Shown here piece after piece: positions 24,242 through 36,957 of a DNA stretch of 64,000 bases (the stretch's first letter is position 1; each line of letters begins with the position of its first letter). The DNA is taken from NCBI GenBank assembly GCA_963966185.1, contig CAWZYM010000204.1, positions 729,001 to 793,000 on the forward strand, in the 5' to 3' direction. A model generated the notes under the pieces. The model did no database searches. It was given only the letters and a program-made list of their open reading frames with translations, and was not told the DNA's origin. This stretch comes from Rhabditoides inermis. Its lineage: Eukaryota > Nematoda > Chromadorea > Rhabditida > Rhabditidae. Both the position numbers and the translations under genes were made by a program.

Positions 24242-25529
24242 ATGGCGGACCCGCCACGTCATCTGAACGTCCGTCTACCGATTCCCGACGACAGAAGCGA
24301 CTTCAACAAGCAGCTAGTAGGGGTGAGTGATGGGGATATCGATCGTTGGATGGCATGTTTCTAGCTCGTGCTCCTGCATGGCTGCGGTGTCTCGCAGACC
24401 AGCGACGAAGCCACCATCGACGTCTCTCGGACCACCGACTGGAGAGCTGTCTACCTGGACATTGCACAGGTAAGTGGACGAGGAGACAGGTACGACTGGC
24501 GAGTGTACGTTTCAGCTGGTGCAGTCTGCTGGCAACGGGGCGAGTGTCGGGTTCGAGTCGGGTAAGGGAGGAGGAGAGGAGAAGGAGAAGACAGCGAGTG
24601 AGGAACAGGTGTGTGAAGTGAACAGGCTAGGATAGCAGGTGTGTGATTCAGGTGAATCTGCAGAAGAGCGCGCGGGCGACGGCTGATGATGAGGTCACTG
24701 CGGAGGTGGGATCGTGTATTTGCATTGTTTTTTTTACTATCACTCTAGGCGAACCACAAGAAGAAAAAGAAGAGGAAGCGGTTTGATTCGAATGGCAAGC
24801 ACATCGTCCAGAAGAAGAAGCACACTGAAAAGGTGAGATATTTTTTATTGATCACACCCATTCTGTTTTTAGGGAGAGGGTTCGTCTCGCGAGAAGACCA
24901 GAGAGAAGAAGGGAGACGACGACCCGATTGGAGAGAAGAAGAGGAGGCGAGAGGAGGAGAGACAGGATGGACCTGACAAGGTGAGTGCGTTCAATTACAT
25001 TGTTGTTGCATTACCATTGTATAGGAGCCGATGTGTGATCGCGATAGGCCGGGGGAGAAGGGTGCGACAGAAGCAGAGGAAGAGAGACACCGACTGCGGG
25101 AGGCCGCTGTTCAACTCGCTCTGTCACTACCGCAGCAGACAAAGTGCAAGGTGGGTGGGCAACTCTCTTTCTCTCTTTCTCTCTCTCTCTCTCTTCCCCC
25201 CCCCCTCTCTCTCATTCTCTTCTTTCAGCTGTCTGACTGTCCCTTTCCCCCGGTCTCTGGCTGCAGTCTGAAAGTTCTAAGAAGACATGTGGCTCTCCAC
25301 CACTACGAGGGACCATCTCTTTTCAGATGCTTCCACTGTCACTTCAAGGCTAACGGTCCGTTTCTTGAAACGTTTTGATCATTATTGATTTCAACTTTGT
25401 TTGTTGAAATAATTCTCTATACAACATTTTTACTCCAGTTCGCAAGTCGGTTCGCCAGCATGTGCAGCAGTGTCACTCGGATGCTGATCAGCCGAAGAAT
25501 GCTATCAATGATCGCAGGAGCGACAAGGT

Positions 25530-25574
<45 letters not shown>

Positions 25575-28123
25575 AGACCTGGATCTCCATCTGGCAGCTC
25601 GTTCTCTCGTGTTTCGGAGTGAAGGAGGAGGAGGAGGAAGACGAAGTGGACTTGATGTGGCCCCAACTGCGGGAGAGAGAGAATGCACAGCCAATCGAAC
25701 AGTGAGAAGGAAACATATAGTATCATGGCATTTCATTGTTCAGGTCTCCGATGAAATCGGACTGTTCGAGTGACTGCGAATGGAGGGAGGAGGGAGCAGA
25801 GAGACAAAGAGGAGAGAAGCGGAGAAAGAGAGAGATGGTCGAAAAGGAGGACAGAGAGAGGGAGTGAGTTGCATTCGATCGATCGATTGCATGTTTTGTA
25901 TTCGAGGTGCCGGGTGGATTCCGACTGCTCGAATGAAGAGACGGACGACACGAGCGAGTATGGAGAAGTGGAAATGGAACAGGGGGACGGGTGAGTTCCG
26001 GAAGAATCCTCTCATTTCATGTTTGAATGGCAGACCGCCGGCGCACTCCGACCATTCCAGTGGGGAGGAGACGGGAGAAGAGAGGGAGGAGGAAGAGGGG
26101 GTGACTCGCAGGAAGCGGGTTAACAAGGAGGGAGTAGACAGGGGAGACGAGTGAGTAGCTAAAACTGATATGGTTCACGTAGTCTCATTGATCCCGTGCA
26201 GTTCTCCGGTCAGCTCCGACTACGTGACAAGCGAATCTGACGACGAGGGTGAGTGGGAGACGCGCCGGCTGCGTGGGAACCGGATAAAAAAGATGGATGA
26301 AGAGGAGGGAGAGCGAAAGGAGACGGACGATGAGTGAGTCTGACTTGGTCGTCCGATTTCATACATTGAAGTTCAGGTCATCGGACGATTCTGACATCGA
26401 TTCCGATGAAACATACGAGGGGAGCGTTTCCGATACGGTACTGATTGCAGATACCATAATTTCATATGTCTTTTCAGAGTCGTTGTTCGATGCGGGAGAA
26501 GGAGGAAAATGAGGAAGACGGGGGAGGAAAGAATGTGAAGAGGAAGATGAAGGGAGATAAGGTTTTTTTTAAACTCTTTGAAGTTTTGGTGATATAGAAC
26601 ATAATGACATTACAGGATCTGGCCGCGCGTGTGAAAGAACTCGGCAAGAGGCTGCTGCACGGAAAGTACAAGTGTTTGGTATGCCAAACTCTTCTTTAAT
26701 TGTCATAGGAGACATATTATTTCAGTTCTCTGGCTGTGAGAAGGTGATCCACATCAGTGCGACACATTGCATGCTCGATCACGCTTTGGTGCACTACAAC
26801 GGACCCTCGCTCTTCAAGTGCACATTGTGTTCATACAGAACGAACGGTATGCTACTACGTACTTGAAATGTATCTACTGTCTTTTTAAGGTCTTCCTTGC
26901 ATGTGGCAACACGCACGAGTTCATGGAATCACCTCGCAGACGAACAGAGAGAGGCCATACGTGGATCTGCGCACAGACAAGGTTAGTATATGCTAATTGA
27001 CAATGTTAGATGGTAATGCAATCTTTATAGACTCATGTAAGCTCATAGACAATGGTTGCTTAAATAGACATTGTAGTCTGCCAAGATTTGCAATACCCTC
27101 ATTCTTCGCTGTTTCGGTGCGCACGGGGAGGGCTGTGAGAAGCTGAGGACTGTCAAGTGCCGTGTGAGAACATTATTCAAGTTTCTTCTTGTTTGTGTTA
27201 TGTGTTTGTATATTCCGTTAGAACTCAGCTCAACATTTCTGATCAAAAACATTACCCTAATGTCTCTCGTGAAAAGCGTGAAACTCATTTGCGAGCCTAT
27301 TATAGTGATAACTCTGTCCTGCTGCAGTTCGGTCCTCTTATCATGCATTCCAACTCGGCATTCAGATATGTTCCTCTCGCGTGCGCAGGGCCTTTGACCA
27401 CGCGGACATCCACCTTTCTCCCCCGGGCATCTACCGCTGCTCCGGCTGTGGTCGCGGATTCAACGGTGAGTGTCCTTTTCAAATGTTTTATTAAGTTTGG
27501 GTTGCAGATCGTACCCATATCAGGCGTCACATTGCCCAGTGCACCGCTGGTGCAAGTGTCATCAACCATAGGAACAAACCTGAGGTGTGGATTGGTTACT
27601 GTAATCCATCATATCTCATTCACTGTAACAGATCGCCGCTTGCCTCGTTGCTCTGCGAGAAGAGTGCTTCCCCAACAGGAACTGGCATCACCGCACGCCG
27701 AAAGGGAAGGCAGCGGGAGGAGGGAAGAAGAAGAGCGGTGCAAAGGTAACTGAGTGAGATTTGTGCTGGGTCATTTATGTTCATATTCAAAAGGCTCTCG
27801 CTCGCGTCGTCTCTGGAGGTTCCCGCACTGCGAAGGTGCGATACTCTTGGAGAAATCATTGCTTGAATATTGTTTGTAGGATTCGCCGATCGTCGTTGTT
27901 TCGGGAAGATCCCACAAGGCGACTGGCGAGAAGGCGGGAGGAGGAGACGAGAGGGACGGCCGACAGTCGAGGGTGAGATTTCCATTTTGATAGGGAAGGA
28001 GGGAAGAGAGAGAGGGGGGGGGGAGAGAGGAGAAAGATAGGGGGGGATAGAGAGGAGAGAAACAGACAAATGAACCTCCAGACTCGGCAATGCAATCCTC
28101 GTCGGAGATCCGCGGAGCAGTGA
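24242..28123 (+). CDS. C2H2 zinc-finger gene B, full-length paralog of gene A
   Basis: The exon layout matches gene A from ATG 24242 through the finger exon ending near 26982, then continues with exons gene A lacks. These include about 27074-27166, a finger exon ending near 27459 (CSSR...YRCSGCGRGFN), its partner with HIRRHIAQC (about 27508-27584), a Lys-rich exon (about 27632-27746), and short tail exons ending at TGA 28121-28123. Intron 1 carries an in-frame TAG just at its acceptor, which shows that this 42-bp intron is real. The product is a highly charged multi-finger protein, probably nuclear. Specific DNA targets cannot be inferred. It is convergent with the MFS gene, about 430 bp away. 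Confidence 0.65.
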
Positions 28124-28550
28124 GTGGAGGAGGGGAGGAGCAGTGGAGCAGAACGAGAAGATGGAGGAGGAGAGGAGTGGTGAGACTGTACTATGTGTGT
28201 AGCTGTAGACACTATTTGAAGAGTTATGTTGTTTCTGTTGCCAGTCATAGTCATTGTTGAAGTGTTCTTTGTTGAAGTGCGTTCTTATTTGTTGATTCCT
28301 GTTGTTTTTATTCAATCAGTGCGAAAATATAGTTACTTCATTACCTGTCCGTACACACATTTGATTGTCGCTTGTGATCACAATACCGTATACTTGTAAT
28401 GGTCTTCCTATTCTTAGGAATTTTGACATAAAAGTGAGCCGAAGTGAACACAGAACACCGGTAAAACGCGAATATTGCAAGTGTAGCCACTCTTCGAAAT
28501 ACAATGAAAGTGATCTTCGGTTTTGACTGTCAACTGTCTATAGTGAGTGG

Positions 28551-30140
28551 CTACACTTGCTGAATGATCTTGAGAGGAATGAGTCTCTTGTAGAATATGC
28601 AAATGAGGGCGATAGCTGCGCAGCATAGCGAGAACGGGCCGACAGTGATCCACACATAGCCCGTCGATTCGAACAGCTCCCTGGAATATTGGAATGAACA
28701 ATATTCTATTGAAATAAACATACGTCATGGTGATCGGAGCGATGAACTGACCGACGCTGCCGGAAAACGCGACCCCGCCCTGCCACATACCCTGAAAATA
28801 CAATGCTAGTGATAACTATGGTTCTATTCTCGTGGGGGGGGTGGGCTCGAGCCAGACTGTCAGAGCACCGTATAACATCTGTACGCGAGTTAGATCGGAG
28901 TATTCGCTCTGGCTGCATCGCTCAATGTCCGTTCAATGGAGTGAGTACGTATCGTCGAATTATAATCGAGATCCTTCGTCGTCTGTCTTCCCACCTGTTT
29001 CCGGGGTCCGAGTATCTCTGTGACCAGCGTGTTCACGGTCGCCAGAATCATCGGATATGAAACACTGGAAATGTTTAATTCAAGTTGTTATAAGCTTATA
29101 AGTTTCATTAATTTTACCTTCTTTAAACAATGAATCAGTGATAGAAAGAAATTATTTCAATTTGTACTATTTTAAAAAGATGAAAACGTTTCGACACAAC
29201 GTGAAACGTACCTGTACAGTACGATGCGCATGAATGCGTATATCCAAACGGGAAGGCGGTGCGAGGTCGGGCACCAGGTGTAGCTGAAAGGAAGCACTGG
29301 TAGCTCTCTACTTCTGATGTTCTCTACTTTTTTCGTTTGTAATCGCGCATTAGATGCTATTGGATTAGGAAATCATTGCAACGAACCGCTCGCACTCCTC
29401 TGGTCTCCCCGAGAACGTGCCGGGTTCTGAAAACGAATCGGTTCGATATACGTTTCACAAACAGTACACTGTTGTGCTTATCTGCGATACAATCAATATT
29501 AGATAAATGAGGATTGCAAAAGAAAAAAGTTTTCAATTAAATATTACGAGACATGTTTCACAATTTTGAGCGTTCGAGTTGATTTTCGGTTTAGAATTTT
29601 TATAATTGATATTTTCATAACATGCCCTCACGTTGTCGTTTCTGCTCGAGTGTGCCGTAGACTGGCCAAGGAATGAAGAGAAAGAAGAAGACAGCGAACG
29701 CCCCCACACCTATCATCAACTGCTTCCGGCGGTCCCTGCAAGCCGAATCAATCGATTATCGACAAATCAATTAATGTTTCTGATGGTTTCTATAAAGCAG
29801 TCAGATCATAGCTCACATAAGATATATACAAATCGAGATAATGAACATTGGCCGGGCATTTGTTAATTAGTGAACCAATAATCTACTATAACAAATGTTG
29901 AACATGAAACGTATCGTAGTTTTAAACATACAAACAAACCAGATATCTTCCCGCTTCTAGATGGAATGGAACGCTCACAATTATTTTTTTTCACTTTGAC
30001 TTGAGTGACGCAGGTCCTACTGTTAAAAAACATTTATACTTACACTCGTCCGAATCGGGTCTGTGTGAGCATGGTGTAGGTGATGAGATCGCAGCCTGCA
30101 CCAATAGACGAGATGATGCCATTCCACCTGAGAGGGTGTG

Positions 30141-30175
<35 letters not shown>

Positions 30176-31709
30176 GAGAGAGAGAGAGAAAGAGAGAAAA
30201 AGTGAGAGAAAAAAAGAAAAAAAGAAAGAGGAGAGAGGGGGGAGAGAGGAGAGAGAGCGGAGAGTGTGGAGAGAGAACTGACCGAACCGCATCCTCGCTG
30301 GACCAATCGAAAAGCGACATAGTCACGGGCGATTGGGTTCTGAAAAGATAGTTATTTGTCTTTTGCAAAAAGAGTTGCCATATTTCATAATAAAATATAA
30401 AGGTAAAGGTGAAGGTAGCTCATTCAAGAGATTACTCAGCAGATATTTCATAATATTTCAACAAATGAAATACAAATTAGGGGCGGCGCGCAGCGGCGCC
30501 CGTTTGTTTTGAGCTGTGACGCGCGCAACACGCCACTCCCAAGGCACACACGATTTCTCTATTCTAATACAATATACTTAATAAGTGTGCGTTATTTGTT
30601 AGAATATCACTGTAAGACCTATGAGTATGATTCGTGAAACCAATATCGGTTGCGGCATCCAAAAACCGCCCTCTCTTGCTCTCTCCCGCTTTGCCACTAA
30701 ACGTGTTTACGACGGCGGCGGCGGCGGCGGCGACGACGGTGTGCATCACGTAAGCTCCGCCCACTGCACTTTGCGCTCATTGGTCGCTCGGCTCTCTTGC
30801 GTGCACACTCTGATTGGCTGAGCGCATGCCCCGCCCTTCGTTCACCCACTCTCGTGTCGGCTCGCCGTCCAGGCCACCGCCCCAGTTTTGGCGCGAAAAC
30901 TGTGGGGGGAGGGGAGTGTGCGGAGCGGAGTGAGTGGGTAAGAGAGAGAGACGCGAAATAGCGCGTGTCAATGAGAGACTGGCATTGGCAGGCGCACGAG
31001 CGATTCGACAAAGCAGTGCGTTTCCATATTCAGGATACGTTTTCTAAAGTTTCGAATATGTATACATAACATGTTCGGCACATCAACCTGAAAAACAATT
31101 TCTTCGAAATTTGAGAAAAGGACATCCATTCTCTTTCGAAAAGTACACGAGTAAAGAGGAGTGGTTTGTTTTGATCTAATTCAACAAAAGCACATGCATA
31201 AAATCTCTTCGCAGCTGACTAAAATTTCAAAACAAACCTGCTCTTTCTGATCGATGAAAAATATAGTATGCACTATAATCGTGTCATACATTTTGTTGCA
31301 AGTTACTTGTTGGGATTAACAGTATCCTGAATACCTGAACTCAACATGCTAACAAGAAAACAATTAGAGTTTTAAAACATCGTTCGAAAGAGCAGGTTTG
31401 TTTTGAAATTTTAGTCAGCTGCGAAGAGATTTTATGCATGTGCTTTTGTTGAATTAGATCAAAACAAACCACTCCTCTTTACTCGTGTACTTTTCGAAAG
31501 AGAATGTATCATTCGTTTTGTTGTGTTTTTTCCTATCTCGTCATGTTTGTACTTTTTTCTTGGGTTTGCACAAGTAACCCGTATAAATTATTATTCGCAC
31601 CCCTCAATGCCGCTCTCGAATCCGAGTAGAAGGAAGTTGGCATAGCAGCAGATGAGGAGGGCCAGCACGTCGGCGCGCGGAAGGCAGACGTGGTGGGCTG
31701 GAGGGGGAG

Positions 31710-31755
<46 letters not shown>

Positions 31756-31791
31756 TCCCTCTCTCTCTCTCAGTTTCTCATTCTCTCTCGA

Positions 31792-31831
<40 letters not shown>

Positions 31832-33758
31832 TTTCCCTCTCTCCTCCCTCTCTTTCTCTGCTTCTTATATACTTTGAAGAATTTGCAAGGCATTGTCAAC
31901 CTGTTTCATTTATGGGGAGAAATGCACTGCAGCCTTACCAAAATCACGACCAAGAGAATTTCAGTTGTACATGAAACGAATGTCACATTTAAAAAAGAAA
32001 GATAGAAAAAAAACCCTTGATATTTGATTTTTTTTTCTTCCTCTCTCTCCTCTCTCATCTCTCCTCCTCCCATTCTCTCTCCCTTTCTCTCCACTTCTTT
32101 TTTATTCACATACTGGCTAGGCAATCTAACAAGCATTTTCGTTTCTGTGGCTAGAAACTGATTCGAGGATTGATATGCGTATCATTGGCGCATGAAACGT
32201 ATTTTTCTTTAACTCGATTTTTTTTCCCTCTCTTTCCGAACCTCACCTCTCCCTCTCTCCCCCTCCCCTCTCTCTCTTTCTCACGCTCTCCGTTTCTCTC
32301 TCTCCTCTCTCTCCGAACCTCACCTCTCCTTCTCTCCCCCTCCCCCTCCCTCCCTCCCTCCCTCCCTCCCTCCCTCTCTCCCTCCCTCCCTCCCTCCCTC
32401 CCTCCCTCCCTCCCTCCCTCCCTCCCTCCCTCCCTCCCTCCCTCCCTCCCTCCCTCCCTCCCTCCCTCCCTCACCCTGTTTCTCCTCCTCGCTGAGAATG
32501 GCGACATACCGCTCCTCGAACACTGTATTCATCAGAACCACGCACACTATGCATAGAAGGACCTGAAATGAGTTGTGAGTGTTGAACGAAAGTCTCCCTC
32601 CTTCTCCCCCTCTCCTATTTCACTTCTCTCTACCCTTTCCCTCTTTTCTCTCTGTCTCTACCCTCTTCCCTCTCGCTCTCTCTTTGAATATAGCGCGCCA
32701 GTTCTACCCCTGCCGGTCTGGATCAATCTTCTTTTTGTTTTTGTCCTCGTATTGTGTGTCGTATAGCTATGATAGCAATTGCGTACTTCCTCGTTGCTTG
32801 TGTGATGGGTCGTTATCATTATCACGCGAAAAAAATCATTTTGCCGCGGTTTTGTTGAAGATAAGTTTCACATTGTTCATATGTTGCAGGAGAAAAGCGG
32901 CCCATTAATCATCAGTTGTAAGTTTTAAATATATTTATAAAATGTATATAACTTCTAAATATTAACGAATAATTGTAATTATAAATGAAAACATTATATT
33001 TATAAACATTATACAAAATAAACCTGACCATACTCATGGCGGACATGCTGTATGTGTTGAGTGGCAGCGCGCCGAGTGACGAGGCTGGCACTAGGGTGAA
33101 GATGGACTGGAAATAAATGGAAACGTATTCTTGAACCATAAAAGTAACGGTGAAACAGATGTGGAGAGGTTGTATCAGTACGGATATCAGATAAGAAATC
33201 TAACGTTGAAATGTATGGAGACATTGCAAACGTATGGAAACGTGTGTACAGATACAGGTGGTATCAAACAAGTAACTAACGCCCGAAGCGTATACGTGTA
33301 TAGGCGACCAGGTGAATGTAACAGGTATCTAACGCTAATGGTTCCGCATAAACATTTGAAGAATTGAATTTTGAGGTTTGGTGTGTGGAGAAACTGGAAA
33401 CGTTTGGACAGGTTGTATCGAAACACGTATCTAACTCTGAAACAGGTATCAAAACAAAGTTACATTAATAAAAGCGATTATTCGCTTATCACAGTCCTGG
33501 ATAGCTCTCAATCAGCGCGCACTACTTTTCACACATTGTTTGAATAACTACTGAACTCTTTCATAATAATTAGCAACATACTGTGTCACATAAAAAGTCA
33601 ACCAATAACAAAGGATAAAGTAAAGGAACTCACCGGAATCAGGCCTCCGATCACACATCCGATCGAGTAGCCGGCGTTGGAGTAAGAAACGGCTCTGGAA
33701 GGGGAAGGGGAATCTCCCTATCTGTCTCTCCCTCTGTCTGTCTGTCTCTCTCTCTGTC

Positions 33759-33797
<39 letters not shown>

Positions 33798-33798
33798 G

Positions 33799-33835
<37 letters not shown>

Positions 33836-35927
33836 CTCTCCCTCCCTCTCACCTCAGCCGATCGTCAGCCGTGGAAGCAGCGGCGATATAGGATCGGATG
33901 GACGTCACACAACCTAAAGAGCTGGGTTTCTCTAAATCTCAAAAGAACTAAACAAGGAAAACATACAATTTTCTTGAAGATAGGGGATACCCTATATCAG
34001 TAGACATTACACCGTAAATCAGGAATGGCATACTGTAATTGTCAAAAGAAGCTGCTGCCTCGCGCCCCCCCCCCCTCCCCCCCTTCGTACTCAACTCGCC
34101 CTCAATCGGCTGACCCCAAGCGTCACGCATAGCCATCGAGAAAGCGTGACGGCTGCCAGACCTCCATCCCCACCTGCCCGTCCCCACTCATATCCAGTAG
34201 ACGAACACATCCATCATTCACCCACCCTGTCCGCAGCCCATGACCAATGAAACTTTTTTCATGTACGAAATTCTCAACACATCATTCATTGTACATATAG
34301 GTTATTTAGTACATATATGGTACACTATATAACACATATTGTATTCACCCACCCTGTCCGCAGCCCATGACGAACCGCGCGGCGAGCAGACACCACTTGG
34401 CGTCGCCATTGAAGGACGGGGCGACGATGTAGAGGAACGAGCCTGCAGAACGGTCAGTAGTCGAGGAATGAATGATATGGCATTTACAAAGGGGTAGAAT
34501 AGATTAATTGTGCGCTCGACAAATAACAGTCGTTCTGCGCAACGAACAGCACCCGCGACACAAACTATGTTTTCAGCCGAGCGGGAGATAAGCACCCTAA
34601 AGGTGTCGTCTCTCTTATTAAAAACTTCTTCAAAACACACATGAAGGTAATGCCAAAAAACGCGCAAATCCATCTGGACCTTCGATTTGGCGAGGTGGAA
34701 CAAAAGTGCGATGAAACGTCGAGTGGGCGAATGCGTTGTGGGCTAAGTTCACGGATACGTTTTCACAAATGTGTCTACCTATGCATGCAATGGCGAATCC
34801 GAGGGAGACGGGGTGCTTGGTGGACGCGGTGCGCTGCGTCCACCAGCCGAACACCGGGTTGAACTAGGGGATTATCGATTAAATATCGATTAGCGATTTA
34901 TCGATTTTTTTAAGAACTGTAATTGTGCGTCGCGCGCGCTCATCAAGATCTATGTAGCAAGGGCTGTGATTAGCGGATTCGCGTTCGTTATACCGAAGAA
35001 AAAAAATTACGTGATCTTCGCGCTGATCTAAAAATGGAGTTTGGTATTTTCGTTTTCTAGAACTGCGTATTTGTATTTGGCACTGCGGTGTGCGAAATCT
35101 GCCATCCTTTGTGAACATGAAGTGACTGTTTGCGCGTGGAACAGCGTTTGCGAAAGTGTTCTTTTCGCATATATATATATATATATATGTGAAAACGAAG
35201 TTATCGTAAAGTTGTAGAACTCACGATCACGCTGCCCACACTAGCCGATGACACAATCCATCCGAGAAATCCCGCAGTCGCAGATGGGTCAATCTGGAAA
35301 AAAGATCCATTGACATTCACACCTCTGACTTGGATGCACTTTTTTGTTGTTGTTGAAATTTCGACCTTCCAAAACAAACATCACAGAATGGTTTAGCGTG
35401 TTTCCGTTATTTATTCATTCGAATTAGTGGCATTACGAGAATGCACCGCAGTTTTCTGGGCAATATGGAGTTCACACCATCACACCACCACACCACCACA
35501 CCATCACACCATCACACCATCACACCATCACACCACCACAACTTAGCGCAACCACACTATTCACCACGACTGATTATGTGTGGTAGTTTGGTGGTGTGGT
35601 GGTGTGAGTGGTGTGATGGTGTGGTGGTGTGAGTGGTGTGATGGTGTGATGGTGTGGTGGTGTGATGGTGTGGTTTCCTTTTCGCCAGTTTTCTGATTAT
35701 AGCTATTGCGCTGATTATAGCGAGGTGAGGTGTAACGATGCTAATTATAGTTCTATGCTCGCAATAAGTTGCGCGCGGATCGTAGATCAGAGGAAGACGG
35801 AGAGTCAGCTTTCGGCAATAGCGCGCAAAACAAGAGAGCCAGACGGTTATGGCACCGTATTTCGAACTGCAAACGAGGTAGATCGAAAACTATCGCTCTG
35901 GCGCAGAGTATATGTATTCCCGCTGCG

Positions 35928-35975
<48 letters not shown>

Positions 35976-36033
35976 CTCTCTCTCTCTCCTCTCTCTCTCC
36001 TCTCTCTCCTCTCTCTCCTCTCTCTCTCTCCCT

Positions 36034-36066
<33 letters not shown>

Positions 36067-36271
36067 TCTCTTTCTCTTCTCTCTCTCTCTTCTCTCTCTC
36101 TCTCTCTCTCTCTTACCTCGGTTAAATAAGGCCACGTGATGAGTATGTATATGCCGAATTGAATGCCGAACACACAGTGTAGAAACGTACAGATCCACAC
36201 ACTCTGGAAAAAACGTATTCGTGTGACTTATTATTTATTGAAACGTATTAAACACTAACTCACCATATTTG

Positions 36272-36307
<36 letters not shown>

Positions 36308-36465
36308 GAACACGCATAACATTTATGTTTTCTAATTGAGAACATCGAACTTTTGCGAATGCATTATATATGTGTAAAATAAGAAAAATCACTCACTTTC
36401 CACGCGGTCTTCAGAGGTTCGTTGCCGTCACGCATCGCGAACGTTCGATAGTCTACTGCTGACAT
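28551..36465 (-). CDS. Major facilitator superfamily transporter, 18 exons, 469 aa
   Basis: Exons from 5' to 3' on the minus strand: 36397-36465, 36117-36203, 35225-35293, 34779-34863, 34353-34442, 33853-33913, 33634-33694, 33029-33106, 32475-32562, 31601-31697, 30283-30339, 30044-30127, 29632-29735, 29387-29426, 29212-29283, 28995-29064, 28724-28791, 28551-28680. All use GT/AG and sum to exactly 470 codons. Hydrophobic segments are spread along the whole length. Exon 5 carries RFVMGCGQG, followed in exons 6 and 7 by RSYIAAAST and DRLRAVSYSNAGY, the MFS pattern around helices 4 and 5. It resembles the lysosomal MFSD8-type branch, but substrate and compartment are unproven. Several introns hold long CT/GA microsatellites, and one holds a foldback repeat. 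A three-exon fragment is duplicated at 22470-23170. Confidence 0.88.
30138..30262. repeat. (GA)n microsatellite in an MFS intron
   Basis: A GA-rich run with A-rich interruptions lies between exons 12 and 11 of the transporter gene. Open frames through it are simple-sequence artefacts. Confidence 0.9.
30535..31260. repeat. Dispersed repeat, copy in MFS intron
   Basis: The sequence from the AATACAATATAC region through the GCGG repeat, the CpG-rich stretch (GCCACTAAACGTGTTTACGA and following) and the start of the foldback element recurs in the same orientation at 63130-64000 with moderate divergence. It lies wholly within the intron between exons 11 and 10. No protein is convincingly encoded. 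It could be part of a larger repeat family or an old segmental duplication. Confidence 0.7.
31127..31506. repeat. MITE-like foldback element with 121-bp inverted arms
   Basis: The left arm 31127-31247 begins CATTCTCTTTCGAAAAG. The right arm 31386-31506 is its near-perfect reverse complement, separated by about 138 bp of AT-rich sequence. The layout is that of a non-autonomous DNA transposon or foldback element. No clear target-site duplication was found. The left arm of a second, diverged copy is present at about 63838-63960. Confidence 0.8.
31707..31860. repeat. (CT)n microsatellite in an MFS intron
   Basis: Long CT run with a few interruptions immediately 5' (gene sense) of exon 10. It forms the polypyrimidine side of that intron only when read on the other strand, so it is not itself the acceptor tract. 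Confidence 0.9.
32336..32472. repeat. (CCCT)n microsatellite next to MFS exon 9
   Basis: About 34 near-perfect CCCT tetramers end a few bases from the splice donor of exon 9 (gene on minus strand, so GGGA repeats begin the intron). The exon-intron border GGTGAGGGAGG merges into the repeat. Confidence 0.95.
33718..33850. repeat. (CT)n microsatellite next to MFS exon 6
   Basis: CT-rich run with CTGT variants fills most of the intron between exons 7 and 6. Confidence 0.9.
35471..35673. repeat. Two mirror-image minisatellites able to form a hairpin
   Basis: 35471-35540 is built of CACCATCACACCACCA-type units. 35583-35673 is built of the complementary GGTGTGATGGTGTGGTGG-type units. The two are separated by about 40 bp in an MFS intron. 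They can pair over roughly 60-70 bp with mismatches. Confidence 0.75.
35930..36116. repeat. (CT)n microsatellite abutting MFS exon 2
   Basis: Compound CT/TCTC run directly adjacent to the donor of exon 2 at 36117. Apparent Ser/Leu-rich open frames arise only from the repeat. Confidence 0.9.
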
Positions 36466-36473
36466 ATAGAACA

Positions 36474-36590
36474 AGTCAAAGTATGAGTCAAAGTATGCTT
36501 ATTCCCGGCAGACACTAATAAGTCAAAGTATGCAAATTCGCCGGCAGACATTTATAAGTCAAAGTATGCAAATTCCCGGCAGAAACACAG
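36474..36590. repeat. Tandem ~36-bp repeat just upstream of the MFS start
   Basis: Three to four copies of a unit reading AGTCAAAGTATGCAAATTC plus CCGGCAGACA..., with small variants, begin nine bases upstream of the transporter ATG. They occupy the position where promoter or 5' UTR sequence is expected. Confidence 0.75.
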
Positions 36591-36864
36591 AACACAGACT
36601 TTTTGTGCACTTGCAATGGATCACATGTGGTGTCTGCTAGAGTGAGTGAGGGAGTGAGAGAGGGAATGTGCAAATCGGATACGCGAGAAGCTGAGATCAC
36701 GGATCACAGAAATCGGACAATGATTGATCATGTCTCGGGAAAAGGTTGCGAAGACAACCACTGACCTCAAAAAACGACCATTTGAGTGTGTGGATAAAAC
36801 GCACTCAGCCCTCAGCCCGCGATTATATGGTAATGTTTACACGTCGAATCAATCTCATACACGC

Positions 36865-36957
<93 letters not shown>

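Noticed and set aside
32151..32507. Gly/Arg/Glu repeat protein from the CCCT array
   Set aside because: A tetranucleotide repeat open in several frames, located in an MFS intron.
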